DNA of 64,000 nt from Phoronis australis (taxonomy: Eukaryota; Phoronida; Phoronidae): the NCBI GenBank assembly GCA_002633005.1, contig NMRA01000021.1, positions 968,298-1,032,297 on the forward strand. Reading direction: 5' to 3'. Below are positions 48,086 to 59,804 of the stretch, piece by piece. Each line of letters opens with the position of its first letter. The stretch's first letter is position 1. The notes beneath the pieces were generated by a model. That model had not been told where the DNA came from, did no database searches, and was given only the letters and a program-made list of their open reading frames with translations. Made by a program: the position numbers and the translations under genes.

Positions 48086-49082
48086 CGAAACGTTTGTTTA
48101 ATGTTGCAATAATATGGTTCTCATTAATACCGATGGGTGTGCAGCGTAATTGAACCAATTACCAAACCACGAGGCAGCAGTTTAATTTTGAGTTAAGCCA
48201 AGTGTCAACGTACAACTCTTGGCAAGGACCCCGGGGCTCTATCGTGATTTTTTCTTACACGTGCTATCTGTGTGACACTAGCGCCCAGTGTGTTCTTAGC
48301 GAATTTCAGCACGTGCTTAACACGTTCAGAACCAAAACCCGACTAAAATTTATAGTCTTGTGCGAACCCCGTACATGTACAGTGCAATACTGTCACGTAT
48401 GCTCACGGGCCCAATCGAGTGAATGCCGCGGCGGGCTGCGCCAATATGTGAGGCGTACGTATTGGGTTTCAGCGAAACATTTGAGTAAAAAGTCAGAGAC
48501 AACTTCAGTATCTAACCAAACGTCAATTTACAGGTACCTCGTGCTACGTGTGTCGAAGACAGTGCAGTCGATGTATCGCTTGACGTGCTTCGAATGACTC
48601 ACTACAGGATAGGGATTGATCAAAAGGGGGCGCTTTCTACTGAAGTGAGGGAAGATTTCTCGGGAAGTCTACGCCTGACAATTGCAAAACCGTTGACATC
48701 TACAGTCCGTCTGTCGTTAACAGCCAACGGTTTACAGGTGTAGGCATCCACAATTTGCATTGTTAAATATTATTAGATAATGAATGTGAAGAAAGACTGA
48801 GTTGGCAGCGTACGGAGTTTTGTTTTGTGCTCTGACGTGGTTCGTACTTTTAAAGTTGCTGGACCCGAGATTGGCGAATAAGACTGCTATGAATGAACTT
48901 AAAACCTAATTTTTGTGTGTTTTAATATACCGAAGCGAATCTTGATCGGTGAGCCGGCTACAAAAGATCAACGAAGTTGCGTGTCCTTGCATTATGTTAA
49001 TAATGATCACGAAAAATTTCGGGTCCCCAAACAAAGTTGAACCTCCTTTACTTTTAATGAATACAAAGACATGAATCTTGAG

Positions 49083-49210
49083 TAGCATGCGCGCGCCCAT
49101 GGGGGGGCTCGGGGGCTCGNCCCCCCCCCCACCCGTTAGGCGAAAAGGTCCGCCTCAGAGAAACAAAAACTCCGAGAAAACTTGACGAGGCAAAGGTCCA
49201 CTAAAAAGAC
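49083..49210 (-). repeat. Dispersed repeat, copy 2, with an N in a C run
   Basis: Minus strand: CTTTTTAGTGGACCTTTGCC, then TCTGAGGCGGACCTTTTCGC and a G run interrupted by N at 49120. It is homologous to 47956-48085 in opposite orientation. Confidence 0.55.
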
Positions 49211-49368
49211 GCAGTTTACATTTTTGAAGGTAGTACCCCGTTTTTTGTTTAGTCCTGGCGATATTTTGGTCAGCAAAAGGTCCACATCGACAGAAATTCG
49301 AGCCCCCTTGCTCCCATATTGAAGGCATGATGCACGCATGGGGAGGGAGGGAAGGATTTCTCGTACCC

Positions 49369-49775
49369 CTGGGCCCGGTCTCCAATCTTTTTACTCGAAA
49401 TGGAACTCGAAACTAGCTTTGGCATTTTCTACTTTACTTTTGGGCGAACTCAAGATAAGTGTCTATTATTCTATGCTCGAGTACACGATAACTTACGTAG
49501 ATAATTTATTGCCCTTAGTTCACAGCTTGTAAACCCAATATTAAAGCAATAAGTTCGAGTTTGAACTCGAAATTTCGAGTTTTTACTCGAGTTTGTAGCA
49601 CGAATACAAGGGTCTTCAAGGGCAAACTTGAACTAGAAACTCCTATGCATAAACTATAATGTATTCGAGCACAGTCTGATAACCAATTATCTTAAGTTCG
49701 CACAAAAGGAGCAGAGAAATTGTCAAAACTAGTTTCGATTTCGTTTCGAGTACAAAGATTAGAGACCGGGCCCAG
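49369..49775. mobile_element. TCGAG-rich foldback MITE, full copy
   Basis: 407 bp with ends CTGGGCCCGGTCTCCAATC and GATTAGAGACCGGGCCCAG. The inverted repeat continues loosely inward for about 100 bp each side. The middle has the palindrome AACTCGAAATTTCGAGTT. No coding capacity is seen, so it is a nonautonomous element. A partial copy is at 12690 and a diverged one at 18495. Confidence 0.75.
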
Positions 49776-52700
49776 ATCAAAATTAATTGAACTTTTATGA
49801 TTTCCATGAAAAGCTCAAAGGTTGCATAAAACGAGAACAAAACATATTATTAGAAAACTGTAGTGTGTTTGAGATTTCATCTTGAACATTTAGATTAAAA
49901 ATAAAATACTATGTGATTGTGTTGTTACCGCATGGGCCTATATGTATATCTGAAATAATGCCTTTTTTATCCCGGTGGTTCGCCACATATTGGCGCATTC
50001 GCTAAAGTTTTGCTTGTACTTGTAAGCCCAGGCATTTTCACCTGCATAAGCTCATGCAGTGTACAAAAATAAATCTCATATACCGTAAAGATTGTGATGT
50101 AAATATTGTGACGTTTTTCATGAACAACTTTTACTGCATTGCCACGCCTTTAGACCCTTGGGCCTATATCCGAAATCATGTTTTGTCGAGGCTTTTTTAC
50201 TCATGAGGTTCTCATATTGGCAGACGTACCTAAATTTCCCACACAAGCACAGTTCCGCACAAACAGACATCCATGAGCCTAATAGCGGGGCAATACGACA
50301 ACGCCATAGCTTTCCTATCAAGGCACCTTCCTTTAGTGTTAAGTTTACTGAAAAGGTCACATGGCCCAATTAATGGCAGAATGATAAAAGTCAAAAATCA
50401 AATTCTACAACATTTCCGCTACCTTCGGAAATTCACACTTTTACTGACTTAACAGATGCGCACCGATTACAAGTCCGGCAAGCGGCTTGATAGTCTCTTC
50501 TCCAGCTACTAACCGCGGAGGGAGCTACACTGCAACAAACAGACACGATCTGCTGGCACGTTTTGTTAAGGTCTTCTTGGTATTCGTTAGTTAATTTGTG
50601 TTTACGTATTTCCTCGTAAACGTACAGGTAATGTTCACGATGTTACTCGGACATTGACGAACATTGCACCAGGTCACGTAACCATTCTGTCCCATATCTT
50701 TCACTGCATGTGGCAACATAATGTGTTACTATGTCAACGTGAGTGTTCGTCAATCTAAAATCATGATTAATGACACCGACCCACCTTGATGTCCCAGGGG
50801 TGTGCGCACTGTTGCGTAAGGTCATAAATCCTGCAGTCGCATGGCAACCTACAGAAAATATTCGCCAAAATGTCATTTCCCTAGTGCACAGTGTAGTTCA
50901 CATTGTATTTAACACGATTTAATATTTTTGAACGTATCTAAGTAATGGCTAGAGCACCAGATGGCGGCACGTCGATTTGCTCGAACTGAAAGTCCTTCGT
51001 ACTCTATCCTCGTTCCGGACTCAGCGCGTAGATAATCAAGTACCTGATTGACTTCCGTATGTCGAAAGTCACGTGAGTTGACTAACCTGACATATGTCGC
51101 ATTAGTGATGCGCATTTACAACGAATTAACACCAGTATAAGTGGACATGAACGTGGAATTAAAGGGAGAGATATTTTTGTTTTGAAATGATCAATCTATA
51201 CCTTTTATACACTGGGCACGAGTGCTCAGAGTTAAATTATTTATGTACATATAAAGCTATATTTTTTTTAAATCATCGATCACAACACACGCTTGTTATG
51301 TACAAAATAAATAATGCGCAAATGTCTGTAATCACATGACCACGTTTTTTGTAAAAAAAAACGGGATTTTTAACCAACTATTTTTACACAGTCATGGATG
51401 TTTTGCAAGAAAGCTGCAACCTTTTTTATTTTAAATCTATTAGCTGTATATACATGTATGTACAAACGTGTGTCTCAGAACTCGGCTGTCGTCAAAACTT
51501 CCGGAGATCTCGGGGCAAAAGGCCTTAAAAGAATATCCCATGCAAGCTTTTGTAACAATAACGAAACAGATTGTGCAAGTAACAAATGGGGTTAAACATC
51601 TCAATACAAAAATCCTTCCAGGGGTCTAGATTCAAATGTTAGATTGCACAGAAAGGACCTCTGGCGGTATTCGCTGGTCTTACAGCTCATGACACGAAAT
51701 ATTATCGTCGGTCTTCGTCATGCAGAATATTCACCCCGATATTAAAGAAGATCATTTGCCCACCGCAAGGACATTGGCACAAAATACTGTTCCAACAACT
51801 TCATAGATTTTGTGAATTTGTTTGAATGACCAGGATTTTTATGAGGACATTGATTAAAGCTTCCACTATCTCAGACAACGAATGGACGGATCAAAAGTAA
51901 TGGATCATTTCCATGTGTCACATGGTTTAATATGAATTTGAACCGTTTAAGGGGACATTCTCGGAGAGAAGTGAGGAATCGATCTCACTTGGTCTGACGC
52001 TGATCCACATCTCAAGTATTAAGCACGTGTATCTTCGTGTCTTGGTTTCAGCATATGTCACTGTGAGAATTGGTGATTTGTCACAAAAAACACAACGGAT
52101 TTTTTGTAAATTTGACCAAAGTTAATAATTTCAAGAAGACTATCACATCTAACGATAATCCAAAAAAATGTTTCTTTTGGCCGTAAAACCGACAATGCCC
52201 CTTTAATTTGCCACACTCTGATCCACCAACTTCAAACTGGACACTAGCAGTACTTGGTCATTCCTTTAGTGGGCAATAAAACTGGTTTGCCCATTCATTT
52301 CGTGCTCGGTGGCACCAAACAAAACACTACGCCTTTTTTCTTTAGCTTTCTGGCAAGAAGTTTTTTTTTCGTCGTCGTGCGCATAAAAATTACCTCAAAT
52401 ATGTATAAACGACTGCCTTCTTTTCGTTAATAAAGTTGCACGTATTGTCAGTGGAACCTGATTTGCGAACGTTTCCATGGTAATTAATTTTTTAATTTGC
52501 TAAATGAAGTATTCCCAATTGATTAATCTGACCATGAAAAAGTAGACAACATAATCGTATTTTATTGGGCAATTTTGACAGCGTTTCCTAAGGTATGGAA
52601 AAATAATCACATTGATGTGGATTTAATTCGTCAAGAGTAACCTAGAATTACGCTGTGTAAAAAACATAAATCAGTTTAATCAAAGTGGTTTGCGCTGAAA

Positions 52701-53786
52701 TTCATTTTCTACTTTTTGTAAGGGAGGCGCAAAGAGTATCTTCAACTTGTCTGCGAGGTGTGTAACAATATTTACATTGTTTTGGTCGGAATTATTAAGA
52801 ACAACACTCAGGAATAAAGTCTGAATAACATAAAACACAAAGGAGGAAGTACTCCACGTTTGAAATGTTTCATGTTTTCCACAATTCCAACAACTCCGGC
52901 ACGCGCCATGGTTATTTACAACAGCATGACGTGTGCCTAACGTGAACAATTTTCGGTTGATTGATATGACGATAGGTTACACGGGACCAACGCTATTTAA
53001 TGGAGCTTCGTCCAACTCAGTCAGACCACAGAATTCTGTTCAGGTACGTTTTAAACAGACACTCCTAAATACGCATTCGTTAACAAAACAACTTTTAAAC
53101 AAAACATCACTGAAGCACATATTCTTATGAACAACACCACGCAAGTGCTTCATTTAATTTACAAAAAAATAAAATCGACTTTTCAAGTAGTTTTCATTGC
53201 AGTTTCGTATACTTTTGAAACACTAGAACATTGCATTTGAGCAAAACTTAGCAACATAGGGATACGAATCAAAACACCAACGTCACTGTAAGCAATGATT
53301 AATTCTTAATTTTGGCCTGCCCCATGTCTCAGTGAACGTGACCAGGGTTTGATTAAATTGAATCCATGCATTGAATTGGCCCTGTGGTGTGTCTTGGTTG
53401 TTATGTGCGGTGAGCGTCTCTGGTGAAAGTCGGTGGAAACTCCTGAATTACTGATTTTCGAAATATGTAAATTCACTAACCAACCAAACGAGCGATGACG
53501 TCTTTTTGACGGGCGTTCGGCGCCACCTACGGATCCCATATATTGCGGACGGGAGATTTCAACCTAATGGTATTTACAGCGTTCTAACACCTTGCTTGAT
53601 ATCATCTTGCCCGCAAATTTTCTGTCATGTGCGATGTGGTATACTCCGAGTGAGTGGCTTGCGGAAACGGCAAACCCCTTGAAATATCCGTCAATGAAGG
53701 ACATCATTTCTCAAACATTTCCCACTGCCAAGATTGAAGCATTCGCGACTGCGGAAATAGCTTTCTCGCTTTCTTTGCTCTAGAGA
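49776..53786. other. Gene-free stretch
   Basis: No supported gene, RNA or clear repeat seen; open frames are short and unrecognised. Confidence 0.5.
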
Positions 53787-53858
53787 CATGCGCCGCGCAT
53801 CAATGAAAAAAGTGGGAGGCTATGGCCCCCCAACCACCCCTATGGTGCACCGCCCATG
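53787..53858. mobile_element. CATGGGCGG hairpin MITE
   Basis: Ends CATGCGCCGCGCA and TGCACCGCCCATG, core AGTGGGAGGCTATGGCCCCC. It is flanked by the 5-bp direct repeat AGAGA. Confidence 0.72.
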
Positions 53859-54975
53859 AGAGAGCGATAGTACGAAAAGACCCCCATTGACGTCTGGTTT
53901 TGTCCTACTTTACCTACTATTTGCCTCACAATTCCTACTTTATCAGAATTTTTGTTAAAAAATACCACGCTGCCTCTCTCACACTGCTTTAATTTAAACA
54001 GCTTGAAAACCTAAATTCATCACTTATTTAGTATACACGAAAACGGTGCAGTTATTTGTCGTGAACGGTGTGATTATTAGAAAGGCTTTTTTGCTATTTT
54101 TGACTATTTTATTGGTTACATGTGACCAAAACATTTAAATGTGTCGGCTAAAATGCCCGAGACATTGTTGCTTATCAGACTGTATCGACACACGGAACAC
54201 TAACTCCACATTTCAACATTTCGCCTTTTTCCAAATTCAAAGGCAAAGAATAAAAAATGATGAAACTAACTGAATTTTAAAATTACACCTATATAAATGA
54301 GGCGGAAAATGTGAAATTAAAATTTCCAGGTGAACGTCCCACGAAACCTATTTTAAAGCTTCTACAGTTGTACGCTCATGGCTATAGTTTGTGTTGTGCA
54401 GAATAAAATGCACATACAAGTAGTGTCAAACAAAATGGGTAGTTACAACACAATGAGTTTAAGTATTAGGGAAACCCACAATTATGGGCTTTGCAAATTT
54501 ATCACAAGCGTACAAAATTCCAATATGAAACCATTCTTGCAAAATGTTCAAATTTGGAAGCACTTAATTTGAAAGATTTCTTTTGCCCAACATTTTCATT
54601 TGGGGCTCATCATTTTTGGTGGATGTCACCCCCGACACCCCTCCCTTCAGGAGAAGTTATGCGGCCGCTGTTGGTAAACTCAACTGCGAGGTGGAGGAAA
54701 CGAAAAACAAAAGAAAAAACATTTACCAGCATCTCACCGAGTTCATTCTTACGAAATCATTGAATGCAGATACAACTTGTATAGGTATAGCGTGTTTAAA
54801 TAGGTTTCATGACGTTTTATTACGCTTCCATCCATTGAACACGACACAAAGGCTATTAATGTTCATGATCGATGCATTTTAACCTATAGGTGTGCAGTCG
54901 AACCGTGTTACAACGGACCTGGACTACAACAAGCTTTCAAATAAACACCTGGAAAGTAAATTTTGCAACATCTGA
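53859..54975. other. Region just downstream of the GPCR gene
   Basis: Holds the presumed 3' UTR of the GPCR. Plus-strand open frames (54378-54882) overlap one another and are unrecognised. Confidence 0.4.
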
Positions 54976-56118
54976 CTAAAATGAATGCCACTCGGTTTGG
55001 TCTTCTAGACTTATCCAAGACGACGTACTTTCCGCGAGACTGCGACGACTATCGCTCGAAACCACAGGCGTGGTTGTTGACGACGTGGACGACACCTTCC
55101 TCTGGCTCTTCTTGCAACAGCCGCTTCGGAAGAGCAGCGCCACTCGTTGTCTAAACTTCGATCCCAAAGCGACGTAGATGAAAAAGTTGACAGTCGCGTT
55201 CAGCACTACCAGCATGTTACTCAATATGTTAAAGTATCTCTGTGGTAAAGGAGCCATCAGTGTGTTTGTCGTATACTGCAAGTGATTTGCACTTATCGGT
55301 ATCTGACAGAGGAGAAAAATCAAGATGATCAGGCATAACATGGCAGTGGTTCGACGTCCGGAGGAAGTAATCGACATCGTTTGTCCTTGTGCCGACAGAT
55401 GGTGCCTCTTCGTATTATTAGTTCTGACAGTAAAATACAGTCTTATGTTGATAACAAATAGAATGAGGATAGGAAGAAGATAAATCAATATCAAATAAAT
55501 CGAAGTAACCCCATAATAATAAATTGGACTGTAGGCCAGAACACCCTTGGTGGGGACGATTTTGAAAGATTTAGAGCATGCATCGTAGATTTTCTTTGTT
55601 TCTGCTGAAAAAAATCGTAAAAAGTTTAGGCCAAAGCTTACAAAGACCGCCACCGCAATTTCAATCTTGACATTCCGCATAATGTTCCAATTCTTTGAGC
55701 GGAGAGGCCAACAAACTGCAATGTATCTGTCAATGGCAACTAGAATCACGAAGAACACGGAGAGAGTTTGAAACATGATACCAAGCGGATACTCGTAGAC
55801 GTCTATATAAGCAATGTTATCGAAGTACTCTTTCAATTCACGCGTATATGGGTAGATGGATCGAAGACATTGATAAAGGATCCCGTGCACGGCCAAATAG
55901 AAGGAGTCCGAAACTGCTAAACAAGTAAGCAGTAGAGATGTAGTTGAATATTTATGCTTTGAAAAGGCAATTATTGAGATGATGTTTACAGTTATACCGA
56001 CCAGGCACAAAACTCCTACGACAACCGTGTCCACGATGAAGGCAAAGAGATCTCCTTCCTCCGGTCCTTCGGAATGGGAACAATTTGTTGATGAGTTATT
56101 GGAGCTTAAACTCTCCAT
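54976..56118 (-). CDS. Class A GPCR, FMRFamide-receptor-like, single exon
   Basis: An intronless minus-strand frame of 380 codons from the ATG at 56118. The same frame is open to an ATG at 56391 (471 residues), but the extra 91 residues look unlike a signal or receptor tail. The chosen start gives a short extracellular N-terminus with sequons (NNSS, NCS), then seven hydrophobic segments. Numbered in the 471-residue frame: TM1 with VGITVNIISI, TM2 with LLLTCLAVSD, TM3 ending VAIDRYIAVCWPL (DRY at 221-223), TM6 with LLCQIPIS in place of CWxP, and TM7 VNFFIYVALGSKFR, where NPxxY is replaced by NFFIY. The C-tail has a paired cysteine (GCCKK), a likely palmitoylation site, and a Ser/Thr-rich end. 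The CQxP and NxxxY variants are typical of FMRFamide and related peptide receptors (recalled). The ligand cannot be stated. Confidence 0.85.
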   Translation of the reverse strand: MESLSSNNSSTNCSHSEGPEEGDLFAFIVDTVVVGVLCLVGITVNIISIIAFSKHKYSTTSLLLTCLAVSDSFYLAVHGILYQCLRSIYPYTRELKEYFDNIAYIDVYEYPLGIMFQTLSVFFVILVAIDRYIAVCWPLRSKNWNIMRNVKIEIAVAVFVSFGLNFLRFFSAETKKIYDACSKSFKIVPTKGVLAYSPIYYYGVTSIYLILIYLLPILILFVINIRLYFTVRTNNTKRHHLSAQGQTMSITSSGRRTTAMLCLIILIFLLCQIPISANHLQYTTNTLMAPLPQRYFNILSNMLVVLNATVNFFIYVALGSKFRQRVALLFRSGCCKKSQRKVSSTSSTTTPVVSSDSRRSLAESTSSWISLEDQTEWHSF

Positions 56119-58424
56119 CTCCAAGCTTTTAAAGCGATTTATGGCAATGGGATTTTTACAATATTTCCCAAAGCTCGACAAAATTTGTTGCGCACAGCTT
56201 AAATTCACTTTCACGGAGTTGTCAGTAAACATAAAGAACTCTCGAGGCCTTTTGATGTTACGACACGACAGACACAAGGCTTGCTTTCTGCTTTGAAAAT
56301 CGTATTCTGAAAAAGATGTCAATAACATTACCCCAAAATCGAGATCCCATTTGTAAAAGAACCTGTATCGTGATTTGTTATAATACGTCACGATGCGTGC
56401 TCTTTTTCACATGAAAATAAACATCGGTTACCGTTGCTTCCTTTAAATACTCAAAATCATTTTTGACATCCGGAATACATGTAAATTATTTTCTATCTTG
56501 ATCACTCAGATTTTTATTTTTAGGCAGATAAACAATGGAAATGTGAACGCAACTCCCAACTAATCAAATAATTGTTTTGGCGTGCTATTAACTGTACATT
56601 TCAAGTATACACACGGCATCCTGTGAACTAATGTTAGCCCCAAAACAGCAAATCAACTACTTACAAGTTAAGGTGAGACACGGTACAATTTGCTTGTTCT
56701 TCAAAAGTCTTTCATTTGTATTGTGCGTTTATCATAGTGTTATAAAATATTAATAACTACAAACAAATAGAAATACCAGCATTTATTTTATAGACTCAAC
56801 GTTGAGCACCTCAAACTGGGCGCGCGTGTAATTTACTATACGTGTTTAGTTATCTAGGCCTACATGTACAGGCATGGCACCTCAGTTTGTGTATTTGTGT
56901 CAAAATAGAACTAATAAACCAGATTCACAAGAAAAACCAGGACAATTTTTTTAACAAACGTTCATATTTCTACTATGTCATGCATGCTGTGGAACCGTTT
57001 CGATTCCGAAGTCCGGCAGCATGAATCTATTAATATCTTTATCCGGGTACCTGCAGTAGCGTGCAGAGGAGGATTTCTATTTTATGTTTCATGTTTTTTC
57101 TTTTTCTTAGTATTGGGTCCCGCGCATTTGAGTAGAGAGAAGGGCATCCAATAAAAAATCGGCCTGGGCATCACCAAAGCTCTGCACACTGCTGGGTACA
57201 TAGGTCACGTGTAAGTGTAATCTCGTTTACATTTATTGTAGCTTTCAATTTTTCTGTTCCTATTCTGTGAGTCAGATTTCCAATATTTTCATTCTCATCG
57301 GGACCCTATGGGAGAACAATATTGTAATATTGAATGGGTTTTGTCCTGATCTAAATACTTCTTGCCACCTCTATTACCACGTCCACTGCAATAGTAGCAA
57401 ATTATAACAAGCAACATGATCGACACTCTTAATTAAGATGCGTGGCATCTAAACCAAAATTAGGTTAATAAATGTCCTGCGTTGCCATAGGTGACCGCAG
57501 CTATTGCGAAACCCCGTTTGACCCTTTGAAATCAGTACTTCGGGGGTCACACGCGTCCATTGCTTTAGTGAAATCAGATTGTCACGTGGTGAATATCTTG
57601 CCGGTAGGTGGTTGAAACGACACAGTTAGATTTTGATATATTAGTGAGTAAATTGACTAAATGTTTAAATTTCCCTAAATGAACGATCGTTAAGATTTAC
57701 AAAGAAGGTTAATTTAATCAGTCTGTGATCACGTTTCCCGTTCCTGGCGTCGGCCTTGGATCCAGTGTTACACTTGTTATGAGGAGTTTCCTCTTCTCTT
57801 GATCATGCAATCCAGTCTTCCAAGCAGTCTTCACTTGATGAAATGCTTCGGAACTGCAATCATGAAGTTTAGCCCATCGAACATCATATATGTTACAGGA
57901 CCGTAGGAAGCGGGGGGCGGTTTTCAGGTGTCGGGATTAAACCGTGGCAACCAACATACATGTAGGTGTTTGACCGGGGACAGTCGAGAAAAGAAAGACT
58001 GCGAAATACGGATAAGAGAGAAAATTCAAGAGAACATTTAACAACTCCATCTGCATCAGTGCATGGTTTACCTTTTGAGGACCCTGGCCAGGACATTGCC
58101 GTTAGGGTCTCCGCTTTTGCAGCACAGGTCGTCTAAACGCACTTGAAAACATGCACGAAATCAGTCATACATTTATATCGAAAAATCGAGAAAATTTGTA
58201 AAGCGAATTTTAAAGGATTTTTAAATTCAATAAGTCAATTTTGCGAATGCAAAACTATTTTTCCATCTGCCTCTCTCTGAACAGGGATAACGGAGACAAC
58301 TTTCACTTTATTTTTTCTCGAAACTGTATATTACTTGAGAAAATTTGATGACCTGACAGATGACATCAATTGCTGCTATTTGAAAATATAGATATTTTCA
58401 TTTTCAGGGGCCCCGCCCTTGAAG
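56119..58424. other. Upstream region of the GPCR gene and spacer
   Basis: 56119-56391 is open in frame with the GPCR but is probably 5' UTR. Beyond it nothing is recognised up to the duplicated segment starting at 58425. Confidence 0.4.
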
Positions 58425-59040
58425 AAGGCCATTGATGACATTCAAGTGGTCACGCTTTTTGTGTTTTTATTGACAAATTTTTAAGGTACCGCCCACGGAG
58501 AGAGGGCACAATGTTGGAATCGATTACCTCTATTTCCTATTTTTTGTGAAATCGTGCAACCGGCTTTCGTAATGAAGGAGGTCACTCCCTGCATCATTTT
58601 GGGAACACACGACGGTGGAATGCACTATCACTCTTTTTCCAAGCTTAATGGTGTTTAGCCTTTCATCTTAAGGTGTCCCATTTCAGACAGTACCCTCTCT
58701 CGTTGGAGCAGTTCGGGGGAAATGTCCTTTTGTCTCTCAAAACTCAAAACATTCTTGCACAGCACAGCCATTCGACCCCAACAACCAAAAATGTGAAAAA
58801 GTACAGCCGCCATCGAAAGGATTGAAATTTGAAGAACGTGAAGACCACTATTTGTGAATTACGCAGAAGGACTATTTCTGGTGGTTAGTTATAAAATAAT
58901 GTTTTTGTTTCCCGTAGTATCACAAGAATAGTACCGATATCTCTTTTGAAGATGGTTACTATGAGTTGTTTGTAAGGAATTCCCACATGTGGAAGACACT
59001 GCTGTGTAGGATACCATTTGTGATGTCGAAAGGGGGCACT

Positions 59041-59153
59041 CCCATTCTTACTCTCCGTGTACTGGTCCTAGGCCCATTCTTACTCTCCGTGTACTGGTCC
59101 TAGGCCCATTCTTACTCTCCGTGTACTGGTCCTAGGCCCATTCTTACTCTCCA
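59041..59153. repeat. 32-bp minisatellite, about 3.5 copies
   Basis: Units start CCCATTCTTACTCTCCGTGT at 59041, 59073 and 59105, with a partial fourth at 59137. An identical array lies at 61281-61393. Confidence 0.9.
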
Positions 59154-59204
59154 TGTTGGTTCACAATTACTCAACTCTTGATGGTTTCATCCCCTGGATT
59201 GTCC

Positions 59205-59358
59205 CAGGGGCGGATCCAGAATTTTGAGTTGGGGGAGGAGGTAGTGGGCAGGGCAGAGTGTTAGCCAGAGTTTTACCCGTCAGAAATTCGCACCCCCGAA
59301 CTGCCTTGGAGAATTTTAGGGGGCCACGGCCCCTTGGCCACCCCTAAGTCCACCACTG
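59205..59358 (+). mobile_element. CAGGGGCGGATCC-type MITE
   Basis: Begins CAGGGGCGGATCCAGAATTT and ends AAGTCCACCACTG, 154 bp. Flanks TGTCC and TGCCC are a 4-of-5 target duplication. An identical copy sits at 61445-61598 inside the duplicated segment. Confidence 0.7.
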
Positions 59359-59537
59359 TGCCCCCACCTAGGGCGGACGTGGGAGATTCGGTAGAAATAT
59401 GGTGACATCGGGAGCACGGGGGCGAGGGAGGGGGCGGGGGAGGTAATGGCGATGGGGGAAGGAGTTGTTGGCGAAGTCGAAATGGTTTGTGCCCCCCCCC
59501 TTAATTTTTCCCTTCCTACGGGCCTGTGTTAACATGG

Positions 59538-59779
59538 ATTCAGTCCATCGAATTCTAGATACAATGTATCTTTTTTGAAATTCAGTCCATCGAATTTCTG
59601 CTACAATGTATCGGATTGAAATTCAATCCATCGAATTTCTATAACTTGTGATATTTCTCAGCAAACCAGTAGCATCTCTTCAAGAATATCTGCTATACCT
59701 CTGTAGCAAGCTGGTTGCCTCTCTCCAAGAAATATGTGATACCTCTATAGCAATTTGGTTACCTCTCGTTGGAAATATG
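59538..59779. repeat. Two adjacent degenerate tandem repeats (about 42 bp and about 48 bp units)
   Basis: First block (59538-59645): units beginning ATTCAGTCCATCGAATT, about 2.6 copies. Second block (59668-59779): units around CAAGAATATCTGCTATACCT, then CTGTAGCAAGCTGGTTGCCT, about 2.3 diverged copies. Duplicated at 61778-62019. Confidence 0.75.
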
Positions 59780-59804
59780 CCTTCTTGAGTAGCTAACGGG
59801 TATA

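Larger units (their letters stand above)
58425..59799 (+). repeat. 1375-bp segment, copy 1 of a near-identical pair
   Basis: Matches 60665-62039 base for base except about two substitutions near the right end (around 59698 and 59728). It contains a 32-bp minisatellite, a MITE and two decayed tandem-repeat blocks. No coding region is seen. Confidence 0.9.

Noticed and set aside
48202-48597. 131-codon open frame, plus strand
   Set aside because: Scattered cysteines suggested a zinc protein, but no spacing repeats and no homologue is recognised.
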